Source: Pseudomonadota bacterium (GTDB lineage: Bacteria; Pseudomonadota; Alphaproteobacteria; Sphingomonadales; Sphingomonadaceae). From it: 13,684 nucleotides of DNA. The stretch lies in contig JAEWIL010000043.1 in the NCBI GenBank assembly GCA_023387085.1, positions 1-13,684 of the forward strand, read 5' to 3'. The number at the start of each line of letters is the position of its first letter. Position 1 is the stretch's first letter. A program made the position numbers and the translations under genes. Shown piece after piece: positions 8,001 to 13,684 of the stretch. The notes under the pieces are model-generated. The model ran no database searches, had not been told where the DNA came from, and saw only the letters and a program-made list of their open reading frames with translations.

Positions 8001-8491
8001 TCACCTTCCTGCCCGGCGCGCTCGCGGGCCTCGGCATCTATGCCAATTACACCTTTACGAAGAGCAAGCGCTCGCAGATCTACAACTGGCCTTATGGCGC
8101 GGGCGGGCAGGAGGTTTTCGAATTCTCCGGTATCCCGTTCAACAACCAGCCGAAACATTCGGGCACCGTCGCACTGACCTATAACAAATATGGGATCGAC
8201 GCGACGCTGGCCTATGGCTTCCAGTCGCGCACGCTCGACAATTTCTATCCGCGCGGTTTGTCGGTGTATCGCGAGGGTGTCCGCACGCTCGATTTCCGCT
8301 TCGAATACTGGATGCGGCCGAGCTTCGGCAAGCTGCGCCTCTATGTCGAGGGCGAGGATCTGCTGAAGGGCACGAACAGTCCCGATCTGATCAATTCGGT
8401 CGGCGGAATTGGGGATACGCCCCGTTTCTACAGCGGTGCCACCTATCTCGGCGGCCGCCGCATCAAGGCCGGCGTCGCCGTTACCTTCTGA
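5030..8491 (+). CDS. STN-containing TonB-dependent outer-membrane receptor
   Basis: A 1153-residue outer-membrane gated importer that would take up a ligand using TonB energy and signal its presence. Domains in order: signal peptide residues 1-23 (MISKATLAAC onward, cut after AAA); STN signalling domain about 28-100 (YDLDLSEQPLGRSLRDVASK, ending YVVT), the partner of the FecR-like periplasmic domain; carboxypeptidase-regulatory-like beta-sandwich about 118-197 (GSISGRVARSDG, then ADDLGNFRFARVPTGSYTLT); a possible TonB-box-like EIVVYG near 205; plug about 213-337 (ISEALRRVAGVSFQRDG, then NIMIRGLDPDMNAVKLNGL); and a long 22-strand-type barrel ending in the expected aromatic residue (GVAVTF). 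I choose ATG 5030, which has AGGGGG upstream and begins the signal peptide; the open frame reaches back to 4985. The STN domain and the sigma/anti-sigma genes immediately upstream identify it as a transducing receptor. The ligand is unknown; the protease gene downstream hints at a peptide or protein. Confidence 0.93.
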   Translation: MISKATLAACAATIAIVSNTAAARTQAEYDLDLSEQPLGRSLRDVASKTGTNIVFVNSVVRGKTAPALRGRFTAGSAYRALLQGSGLVLRETAGGSYVVTRPGSTTPAASDRPGAEGAGSISGRVARSDGNRNIAGALVRIEETGQIATADDLGNFRFARVPTGSYTLTVSFLGFIEQSTRVDVTRGEQTNVEFWMDEGGNATGEIVVYGSRSARANALNLQRTAENSSDVVSVDDLGNFTGTTISEALRRVAGVSFQRDGLTGDGTNIMIRGLDPDMNAVKLNGLNLPVGNGVGRSADLSNMLADSVSKITISKSLLPSQDSAGTGGLVEIETLSPLNRPRRYANLLVEGGKSGKKFSDDVLVSGTVAGKFGADENFGLSASVQYRKSSNRSISYGHNLRYGEFLPPDADGNPTLEQYDAVHPLSVFPFLPDATRAFPLSLGTTFNHVENENVAATLSAEWKIGDHSNLKFDFQHSEARRTTTQLNESFGVDIDYVATPTSGNRTALMVDLTPGNEALQHTQNYVYDRGARNITDTYSLGGSTKAGRFEFEYLIGYAHGSERHPSNFGLQLRMPAADARAEYFLPAATDPTLGYIVTPFGPRGGKGLQLPLLTEAGWNFVNDTSNFTIDAASGQIDATRGRNDRYTGEYSAKFNAGWGPLTYIEAGVQFERVKFQSRLTRSQFGGNVPISTLPLDLVPNDLSRIGITGSRFVVISEESLRDFVDNVDDYVGGTSGLLLTPIALPDDINRERTLEQNLAGYVQSRFDFGKLEIIGGVRLNRTRLEASNLIFPTYIGPIDPSNGGGFGIDLKFQNDFTRLANQKATATDWLPRMLFNYRQSDNLIFRGGYFLSVARPQISQLSAQTRISFINIPIPGPDGLKPILTINTGNPDLKPAMTHNFDLSVEYYDQDIGLLKLSGFYKRIKNLLQANATNGPAQLAAVPLPDHIYFQGAPYFDPAHPENYFITGSTPSNSDKMATIWGVEAQAERRFTFLPGALAGLGIYANYTFTKSKRSQIYNWPYGAGGQEVFEFSGIPFNNQPKHSGTVALTYNKYGIDATLAYGFQSRTLDNFYPRGLSVYREGVRTLDFRFEYWMRPSFGKLRLYVEGEDLLKGTNSPDLINSVGGIGDTPRFYSGATYLGGRRIKAGVAVTF

Positions 8492-8501
8492 TTATTGCCC
8501 T

Positions 8502-8538
8502 TCCGGCCGGTTGCTCTTGTCCCGGGCAACCGGCCGGA
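8502..8538 (+). terminator. Strong hairpin between receptor and M16 peptidase genes
   Basis: TCCGGCCGGTTGC (8502-8514) pairs perfectly with GCAACCGGCCGGA (8526-8538). Two more pairs (one G-U) can close inside, leaving a seven-base loop. It begins 10 bp after the receptor stop. There is no T run on the 3' side (CTTCCCCC follows), so it may act as an mRNA stabiliser or partial terminator that sets the receptor-to-protease ratio rather than as a full stop. Confidence 0.6.
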
Positions 8539-8557
8539 CTTCCCCCGAATATGCAAC

Positions 8558-8570
8558 AGGAGCTTCTCCT
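8558..8570 (+). promoter_or_regulatory. Ribosome binding site of the M16 gene within a small hairpin
   Basis: AGGAG (8558-8562) is the Shine-Dalgarno sequence for the ATG at 8572 and decides that start over the upstream ATG at 8551. It can pair with CTCCT (8566-8570) across a CTT loop, so the ribosome site may be partly masked. The stem is only five pairs and its effect may be small. Confidence 0.4.
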
Positions 8571-8571
8571 C

Positions 8572-11292
8572 ATGATCCGTACCAGCCTTTTGCTGTCGGC
8601 CGCTTCCGCGGCGCTTTCGCTCGTCCAGCCGGCACACGCCGACGAAGTGCTGCCGTTCGAGCAGTTCACGCTCCCCAACGGCCTGCGCGTCGTCGTCCAC
8701 GAGGATCGCAGCACCCCCAAGGTCGCGGTGGCGGTCTGGTATCATGTGGGATCGGCCGACGAACCCGCGGGCAAATCGGGCTTTGCCCATCTCTACGAAC
8801 ATCTGATGTTCAACGGGTCGGAGCATCGCGACGACGAATGGTTCCCGCCGCTTCAGGAAATCGGCGCCTCGGCGGTGAATGGCGCGACCTCATACGACCA
8901 GACCTATTATTACGAAGTCGTGCCGACCGGCGGACTCGAACGCGCGTTGTGGATGGAATCGGACCGCATGGGCCATCTGCTCGGTGCGATCACGCAGGCC
9001 AAGCTCGATGAGCAGCGCGGCGTCGTGCAAAACGAGAAGCGGCAGCGCGAAAACCAGCCCTATGCCAAAATGGACGACATCACCGCGCGGGCGCTCTTCC
9101 CCGTCAATCACCCCTATTATCATCCTATCATCGGATCGATGGAGGATTTGGGTGCCGCGTCGCTGACCGACGTGAAGGACTGGTTCGGCCAATATTATGG
9201 CGCCGCCAACGCAGTGCTGTCGCTGTCGGGCGATGTCGACGCCAAAGAGGCGCGGGCACTCGCCGAGAAATATTTCGGCAGCATCGCCGCGGGCCCGCCG
9301 GTCAGCCGCACGGCGGCGTGGGTGCCGAGCCTCTCCGAGGACAAGCGCGATACCCTGCTCGACAACGTGCCGCAGACCGCGGTGTCGTGGAGCTGGGCGG
9401 TGCCGGGGCGCGGAACGCCTCAGGCGTCGACGTTGCGCGCCGCCGCGAGCGCTCTGGGCACCGGCAAGACGTCGCGGCTCTACAAGGCGTTGATCCTCGA
9501 TCGTCCGCTCGCAACCTCGGTGTCGGTCAATTACCAGCCGATGGCGGTCGCGGGCGTCTTCTCCATCGACGCGCGGCTAAAGCCCGGTGTCGATCCGAAG
9601 GACGTCGAGACCGCGATCCAGCAGACGCTCGACCGCTTCCTTGCGACCGGGCCCGATGCCGACGAGTTGAAACGCGCGAAGGTGACCAATTACGGCAACA
9701 ATATCCGCGCGCTGGAATCGGTCTACGTCCGCGCAATGGCGCTCGCCGATGGCCTGATCTTTGCCAACAACCCGGCCGAATATGCCGAGGAAAACAAGCG
9801 TTTCGACGCGATCACGGGTCCCGCAGTGCTTGCCGACGCCAAGAACTGGCTGACCCGCGGCGCGCACAAGTTGACGGTGCTTCCTTATGAAGCGCACACG
9901 GTGACCGCCGACGGCGCCGACCGCACCACGCTGCCCGCTGCGGCGCCGTCGCCTGGCCTGACGTTGCCGGTCGCACAGGAAGCGCGGCTGTCGAACGGTA
10001 TTCGGGTCGTCTTTTCACCGCGCCGTGAGGTGCCGACGGTCGATATGGCGATCGTGTTCGATGCCGGAACGGCGGCGGACGCAGCCGGCAAAAAGGGACT
10101 TGGCGGTTTCACCCTGCAGATGATGGCCGATGGTCCCGTCAGCCTCACCGCACAGGCATTCGAGGAGAAGCAGGCGTCGCTCGGCGCACGCCTCAATGCA
10201 AGTTCGGGCAGCGACACGACCAGCTTCATGCTCTCGTCGCTCAGCCGCGAACTGCCCGCGACGATCGCGCTGTGGGCAAGCTATATCCGCACGCCGGGCT
10301 TCCGGGCCGACGATCTGGAGCGCGACCGTACGCAGAGCCTGTCGGGCATTTCGCAGTCGCTCGCCGAGCCGACCGCGATCGCGCAGCGCACGTTTACCAA
10401 TGTCCTCTATGGCGCCGAGCATCCCTATGGGGTCGAGCTCGCGGGGCGGACGGACACGCTGAAGTCCTTCACCCGCGCCGATGTCGCGGACTGGCATGCG
10501 ACCTGGGTTCGCCCCGACAATGCGGTCATCTATGCGAGTGGCGACACGACGCTGGAAGCGCTCACCGCGCTGCTCGACAAGGGGTTCGGCAATTGGACGC
10601 CGCCCGCTGCCGCCAAGGGCAGCAAGACGATTCCCGCCATTCCCTTCGCCACCACGAGCCGCGTGGTGCTCATTGACAAGCCCGGTGCCATCCAGTCGGT
10701 CATCCGCGTCGGCCAGTTGATGCCGGGCGGCCTCGATCCGCGCAACTTCGATTATGACGCCGCGAACGGCGTGCTGGGGGGCAGCTTCACCGCGCGCCTC
10801 AACATGAACCTGCGCGAGGACAAGGGCTGGACCTATGGCGCGAGCAGCTTCATCAACGAACAGCGCGGGCCGCAGAATTTCGGCGTGGCGACGAGCGTGC
10901 AGACCGACAAGACCTCTGAAGCTCTGGCCGAGATCAACAAGGAAATCCGCGCGATCCGCAAGGAGCGGCCCGCAACGCAAGCCGAACTCGACATGATGGT
11001 GAAGGGCAATGTCCTGTCGCTGCCGGGACAGTTTGAGACGAACCAGGCGTTCGTCAGCTACCTTCAATATGTGTCGCTCTACGACAAGCCTTATGACTAT
11101 CTGGCGACGCTACCCGCGAAATATGGCGCGCTGACTCCGGCGGCGATCACCAAGGCGGCGGACGAAATGCTGCGTCCCGACGCGATGAGTTGGGTGATCG
11201 TCGGCGACCTGTCGAAGATCGAGGCAAAGGTGCGCGCGCTCAATCTGGGCCCGGTCGAGGTGTGGGACGCGGAAGGGCGAAAATTGCGGTAG
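8572..11292 (+). CDS. Secreted M16 family zinc metallopeptidase (tandem insulinase-like)
   Basis: A 906-residue periplasmic protease. The signal peptide is at residues 1-23 (MIRTSLLLSAASAALSLVQP, cut after AHA). The catalytic first half starts at FEQFTLPNGLRVVVHED. It carries the inverted zinc site H-x-x-E-H as AHLYEHLMFNG (His73, Glu76, His77), and the third zinc ligand Glu155 in VVQNEKRQRE, 78 residues on, fits pitrilysin spacing. The second half (LSNGIRVVFSPRREVPTVDM onward) repeats the fold without HxxEH (GLGGFTLQMMADG instead) and retains a late LREDKGWTYGASSF motif typical of the clamshell's non-catalytic domain. ATG 8572 is chosen over 8551: AGGAG lies between them and the shorter form begins with the signal peptide. 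It lies 80 bp after the receptor gene with no other promoter evident, so it is probably co-expressed. M16 enzymes degrade small unfolded or peptide substrates in a closed chamber, which suits cargo processing after import. The actual substrate is unknown. Confidence 0.93.
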   Translation: MIRTSLLLSAASAALSLVQPAHADEVLPFEQFTLPNGLRVVVHEDRSTPKVAVAVWYHVGSADEPAGKSGFAHLYEHLMFNGSEHRDDEWFPPLQEIGASAVNGATSYDQTYYYEVVPTGGLERALWMESDRMGHLLGAITQAKLDEQRGVVQNEKRQRENQPYAKMDDITARALFPVNHPYYHPIIGSMEDLGAASLTDVKDWFGQYYGAANAVLSLSGDVDAKEARALAEKYFGSIAAGPPVSRTAAWVPSLSEDKRDTLLDNVPQTAVSWSWAVPGRGTPQASTLRAAASALGTGKTSRLYKALILDRPLATSVSVNYQPMAVAGVFSIDARLKPGVDPKDVETAIQQTLDRFLATGPDADELKRAKVTNYGNNIRALESVYVRAMALADGLIFANNPAEYAEENKRFDAITGPAVLADAKNWLTRGAHKLTVLPYEAHTVTADGADRTTLPAAAPSPGLTLPVAQEARLSNGIRVVFSPRREVPTVDMAIVFDAGTAADAAGKKGLGGFTLQMMADGPVSLTAQAFEEKQASLGARLNASSGSDTTSFMLSSLSRELPATIALWASYIRTPGFRADDLERDRTQSLSGISQSLAEPTAIAQRTFTNVLYGAEHPYGVELAGRTDTLKSFTRADVADWHATWVRPDNAVIYASGDTTLEALTALLDKGFGNWTPPAAAKGSKTIPAIPFATTSRVVLIDKPGAIQSVIRVGQLMPGGLDPRNFDYDAANGVLGGSFTARLNMNLREDKGWTYGASSFINEQRGPQNFGVATSVQTDKTSEALAEINKEIRAIRKERPATQAELDMMVKGNVLSLPGQFETNQAFVSYLQYVSLYDKPYDYLATLPAKYGALTPAAITKAADEMLRPDAMSWVIVGDLSKIEAKVRALNLGPVEVWDAEGRKLR

Positions 11293-11532
11293 TGTCGCCG
11301 CGAAGGCGCTGGTTGGGTTGGCTGCCAAGTTGCTCGGACATCGACTCCCTGTTGGGCTCGAAGGGCACGCAAACAGGGGCCGACACGGCCGAAGAGATCC
11401 TCGAACGTGCCGCTATCCGCTCGAACCCGCGGCGGCGCCCTTGCTGCTCGCGCACCAGGAGGCACAGGGCCGCTTCTCGGGTTTCGATCCGCTACGCTTT
11501 CCAAACCGGCTGCCTTCCTGTACGGCGGTTCG
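11293..11532 (+). other. 240-bp spacer before the Fnr gene, open but without a recognised product
   Basis: All three plus frames are largely open here, including one continuous with the fnr-like gene from a GTG at 11407, but their translations look unlike any Fnr N-terminus and lack a ribosome site. The spacer probably holds the promoter of the Fnr gene. I see no Fnr box (TTGAT-N4-ATCAA) and no strong terminator after the M16 gene. Confidence 0.4.
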
Positions 11533-12222
11533 GTGACCGATTGTGCGACCTGCATTGTCCGAAACCGCGCGATTTGCGCGAGCCTGAACCCCTCGGAGCT
11601 TGCTGCGCTGGGCAAGATGGGGCGTCGCCAAAAGGTGCGCGCCGGGCAGACGCTGTTGTGGGAAGGCGACGGCGCACCGGTCGTCGCCAATGTGCTCGAC
11701 GGCGTACTCAAGCTTGTCGTCTCGACCGCCGACGGGCGCGAACAGATCGTCGGCGTCGTCTTTCCGTCCGATTTTATCGGGCGTCCGTTCGGCAAGGAAA
11801 GCCCGTACAGCGTCACCGCGATGACCGATGCCGAGGTCTGCATCTTCAACCGCAACAATTTCGACGAATTTGCCAGCACCCACCCTGACTTGCAGCAGAA
11901 GCTGCTTCGACGGACGCTCGACGAACTCGATCGGGCGCGGCACTGGATGATGCTGCTCGGGCGCAAGTCGGCGTCTGAGAAGGTGGCGTCCTTCCTGCTC
12001 GAAATGTCCGAGCGCCTGTCGGGGCAGGGATGCCAGTCGGGCGCGCGCGACGGCTTCGAGCTGCCCTTCGGCCGTCAACAGATCGCCGATATTCTTGGCC
12101 TGACGATCGAAACGACGAGCCGCCAGCTCACGAAGATGCGAGCCGACGGTGTCGTCGATCTCCCCTCGCGCCGCGAGATCGTGATCAACGACCGCGCGGC
12201 GATGGAGCATATGGCGGGGTAG
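11533..12222 (+). CDS. fnr: Fnr-family oxygen-sensing transcription regulator (Crp/Fnr)
   Basis: A 229-residue regulator expected to activate microaerobic and anaerobic genes when its [4Fe-4S] cluster is intact. Candidate ligands are Cys4, Cys7 and Cys15 (DCATCIVRNRAICASL, the C-x2-C-x7-C spacing of alphaproteobacterial FnrN/FnrL) and the central Cys103 (AEVCIFNR). The cyclic-nucleotide-fold sensor follows (QTLLWEGDGAPVVANVLDG, GREQIVGVVFPSDFIGRPFG), then a dimer helix near 118-160 and a winged helix-turn-helix at about 176-205. The recognition helix contains E-x-x-S-R (Glu193, Ser196, Arg197; TIETTSRQLTKM), the Fnr set that reads TTGAT. The start is uncertain: GTG 11533 gives the family-like VTDCATC; a GTG at 11407 would add 42 unlikely residues. 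It converges on the OmpW-like gene with 9 bp between stops. A perfect Fnr box about 770 bp downstream suggests local targets. Confidence 0.88.
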   Translation: MTDCATCIVRNRAICASLNPSELAALGKMGRRQKVRAGQTLLWEGDGAPVVANVLDGVLKLVVSTADGREQIVGVVFPSDFIGRPFGKESPYSVTAMTDAEVCIFNRNNFDEFASTHPDLQQKLLRRTLDELDRARHWMMLLGRKSASEKVASFLLEMSERLSGQGCQSGARDGFELPFGRQQIADILGLTIETTSRQLTKMRADGVVDLPSRREIVINDRAAMEHMAG

Positions 12223-12231
12223 GGCTTTCGC

Positions 12232-12903
12232 TCAGAAGCGGAAGGCGACCCCGGCGCTGATCACCCACGGGTCGAGCTTGTGCCGCGTTTTCAACACCTC
12301 GGTGCTGCCGGCGTACCAGGTCGCGGTCGGACGCAGGAAATAGCGCTTGGCGTCGATCGACAGCGCCAGTCCCGTGTCGTTCACCGGGATATCCACACCG
12401 GCCTGTAATGCGGCGCCGAGCTTGTCGCCCATCTTCTGCCGCGTCGCTCCCAATGAGCGCGTCGTTGCACCCGGTTTTTCGTCGATGAAGATAAAATAGC
12501 TGGGTCCCGCGCCCACATAGGGCCGTACCCCGCCATCCTCGCCGAAGTGATATTTGAGCGTCAGCGTCGCAGGAACGATCTTCGCGTCGGACACCAGCGT
12601 CGCGCCATTCAGGGCCCCGCGACCGTCCACGTCATGCTGCGTCACCCCCGCGATCGTTTCGAGCGAGATATTGTCGGCGACGAAATATTCGATCGCGACC
12701 GTCGGTGTGACATTGTCGTCGGCCTTGCTCTGCGTTCCCGCGGGCAGCCCGATCAGGTCGGTCTTGACGTCGGTGATCTCGCCGTCGGGCGCGACGAGTG
12801 TCGCGAACAGCTTGAACTGGACGTCGCCCGCCTTGGCAAAAGCCTGTCCGGGCAGCGCGAGCGCGGCGGCGAGGGCGAAAAGCGGGAGAGCATTGGTCTG
12901 CAT
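12232..12903 (-). CDS. ompW: OmpW-family outer-membrane protein
   Basis: A 223-residue small beta-barrel of the outer membrane, proposed to pass small hydrophobic molecules. The signal peptide is at residues 1-23 (MQTNALPLFALAAALALPGQ, cut after AFA). The mature protein shows alternating barrel strands: VQFKLFATLVAPDGEIT, then TPTVAIEYFVADNISLETIA, then ATLTLKYHFGEDGGVRPYVG with AGPSYFIF, and it ends GVAFRF with the terminal Phe used for barrel assembly. V-P-x-TLxxKYHF and RPYVGAGxxY are OmpW family hallmarks. ATG at 12903 has AGGAGGT about 7 bases upstream; the frame stays open far upstream, opposite ccoN, but that part is not protein-like. It is divergent from ccoN, with a perfect Fnr box at 12982-12995, about 85 bp from the start. 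OmpW is known to be oxygen- and Fnr-responsive in E. coli, so Fnr control is plausible here. Confidence 0.9.
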   Translation of the reverse strand: MQTNALPLFALAAALALPGQAFAKAGDVQFKLFATLVAPDGEITDVKTDLIGLPAGTQSKADDNVTPTVAIEYFVADNISLETIAGVTQHDVDGRGALNGATLVSDAKIVPATLTLKYHFGEDGGVRPYVGAGPSYFIFIDEKPGATTRSLGATRQKMGDKLGAALQAGVDIPVNDTGLALSIDAKRYFLRPTATWYAGSTEVLKTRHKLDPWVISAGVAFRF

Positions 12904-12981
12904 GGGATCTACCTCCTGTTTGGGTGGCGCATCCCTGCGTCCGGCCCGGTCGCGGCGCATTGATGCGGCGCAACAAATTCG

Positions 12982-12995
12982 TTGATCCCGATCAA
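12982..12995. promoter_or_regulatory. Fnr box (anaerobox) between ompW and ccoN
   Basis: TTGATCCCGATCAA is a perfect match to the Fnr/FixK consensus TTGAT-N4-ATCAA. Its centre is 85 bp from the ompW-like start and about 83 bp from the ccoN start, so one site could serve both divergent promoters. An Fnr gene with the matching E-x-x-S-R recognition helix lies just beyond the OmpW gene. Confidence 0.88.
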
Positions 12996-13071
12996 TGTTT
13001 CGGCGCGGGCGCGCGTCCATGGCGGCTGCGAACCGCGTGGCCGCACGGCTGCGCCAAGCAGGAACAGAGAT

Positions 13072-13684
13072 ATGGACGGTCTGGTAGCAAGGGCGGGAGG
13101 CTGGCTGGGATTGGCCCTGCTCGCCTTGGTGATGGCGGCGCTCGCGGTCGATGCGCCGTTCGCGGTGCATATGATCATCGTCGCGCTGGCGTGCCTCGCC
13201 GTGCTGTGGGCGACCGTCACGCGCGCCGACTACAGCGGCCTCGCGCGCGGCCTGTTGAAGATGCCGGCCGATCAGGGCGTCTATGACGACGATCCGATCC
13301 GCTGGGGCGTCATAGCGACGCTTTTCTGGGGCGTCGCCGGCATGGCCGCGGGGCTCTATATCGCGCTCCAGCTCGCCTTTCCGGCGCTGAATCTCAATCT
13401 GGAATATACGACCTTCGGGCGCCTCAGGCCGCTGCATACTTCGGCGGTGATCTTTGCCTTCGGCGGAAACGCGCTGATCGCGACGAGCTTTTACGTCGTC
13501 CAGCGCACCTGCCGCGCGCGGCTCGCTTTCCCGACGCTCGCGCGCTTTGTCTTCTGGGGATACCAGCTCTTCATCGTGCTTGCCGCCACCGGCTATCTGA
13601 TGGGTGTCACCGAGGCACGCGAATATGCGGAGCCCGAATGGTATGTCGATCTGTGGCTGACGATCGTCTGGGTCGCCTATCTGG
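13072..13684 (+). CDS. ccoN: Cytochrome c oxidase cbb3-type subunit I, 3' end cut by window
   Basis: The N-terminal 204 residues of the catalytic haem-copper subunit of the high-affinity cbb3 terminal oxidase, an inner-membrane proton-pumping enzyme reducing oxygen at low tension. Visible membrane spans include the N-terminal LGLALLALVMAALAVDAPFA, HMIIVALACLAVLWA, IRWGVIATLFWGVAGMAAGL and YQLFIVLAATGYLMG. The sequence FGRLRPLHTSAVIFAFGGNA carries His122, the expected low-spin haem b ligand of CcoN, followed by ALIATSFYVVQRTCRARL, typical of the subunit. The start at ATG 13072 has AGGA about 9 bases upstream and lies in a properly spaced divergent promoter with the Fnr box. The frame runs open through the window end, so ccoO and later genes presumably follow. 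Some 340 further residues are missing. Confidence 0.93.
   Translation, partial: MDGLVARAGGWLGLALLALVMAALAVDAPFAVHMIIVALACLAVLWATVTRADYSGLARGLLKMPADQGVYDDDPIRWGVIATLFWGVAGMAAGLYIALQLAFPALNLNLEYTTFGRLRPLHTSAVIFAFGGNALIATSFYVVQRTCRARLAFPTLARFVFWGYQLFIVLAATGYLMGVTEAREYAEPEWYVDLWLTIVWVAYL

Noticed and set aside
6032..8158. Long minus-strand open frame (708 codons) opposite the TonB receptor
   Set aside because: It mirrors the receptor codons, is rich in Arg, Asp and Gly with no domain pattern, and the plus strand has an unmistakable receptor.
10015..11067. Minus-strand open frame opposite the second half of the M16 gene
   Set aside because: Antisense shadow; no family features.
3351..11292. Lasso-peptide cluster (sigma, anti-sigma, receptor and isopeptidase resemble its accessory genes)
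   Set aside because: No precursor, cyclase or leader-peptidase genes are present, and the protease is M16 rather than the serine-type lasso isopeptidase.
11413..12210. Minus-strand open frame opposite the Fnr gene
   Set aside because: Antisense shadow; the plus strand carries clear Fnr cysteines and helix-turn-helix.
12904..13437. Extension of the OmpW frame to a 401-residue protein
   Set aside because: The extra 178 residues lie opposite ccoN, look non-coding, and would bury a clear signal peptide and the AGGAGGT ribosome site.
1..13684. CRISPR arrays, insertion sequences, tRNA or rRNA genes
   Set aside because: No regularly spaced repeats, transposase frames, terminal inverted repeats or cloverleaf-like sequences were seen by eye.

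Overview
The window looks like a chromosomal segment of a GC-rich alphaproteobacterium, most likely a sphingomonad (Sphingopyxis or Sphingomonas type). The grounds are the strong G/C preference at third codon positions, a FecI/FecR/large STN-TonB-receptor block, an alphaproteobacterial Fnr with a C-x2-C-x7-C cluster, and a cbb3 oxidase operon start beside an Fnr site. The organism call is inference from style; no marker gene is present.

Left part (1-3350): the 3' portion of a 2-keto-3-deoxygluconate kinase-like PfkB sugar kinase, cut by the window edge, converges on a decayed MaoC-like gene remnant with frameshifts. Next come a small P-loop ATPase/kinase-like gene on the minus strand, whose Walker A glycine is replaced by valine, and an AhpD/carboxymuconolactone decarboxylase-like gene, also minus. 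Stretches of roughly 200-650 bp between them hold nothing I recognise. This part reads as a low-density, eroding region.

Centre (3351-11292): a co-directional plus-strand block. It holds a FecI-type ECF sigma factor, a translationally coupled FecR-type anti-sigma regulator with one membrane span, a 1153-residue TonB-dependent receptor with N-terminal STN and carboxypeptidase-regulatory-like domains, and a secreted two-half M16 zinc metallopeptidase with an intact HxxEH site. The likely logic is that the receptor binds an extracellular ligand and signals through its STN domain to FecR, FecR releases the sigma factor, and receptor plus protease are induced. A protease behind a signalling receptor suggests a peptide or protein cargo cut after import, by analogy with the ferredoxin importer/protease pair FusA/FusC. 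This is the most interesting system in the window. The receptor leader carries two adjacent palindromes and a pair of mutually exclusive hairpins, and a strong hairpin separates receptor and protease.

Right part (11293-13684): an oxygen-sensing module. An Fnr-family regulator with four candidate Fe-S cysteines converges on an OmpW-family porin. The ompW-like gene diverges from ccoN (cbb3 oxidase subunit I, cut by the window end). A perfect Fnr box (TTGAT-N4-ATCAA) lies midway between the two divergent starts, so the neighbouring Fnr probably controls both.
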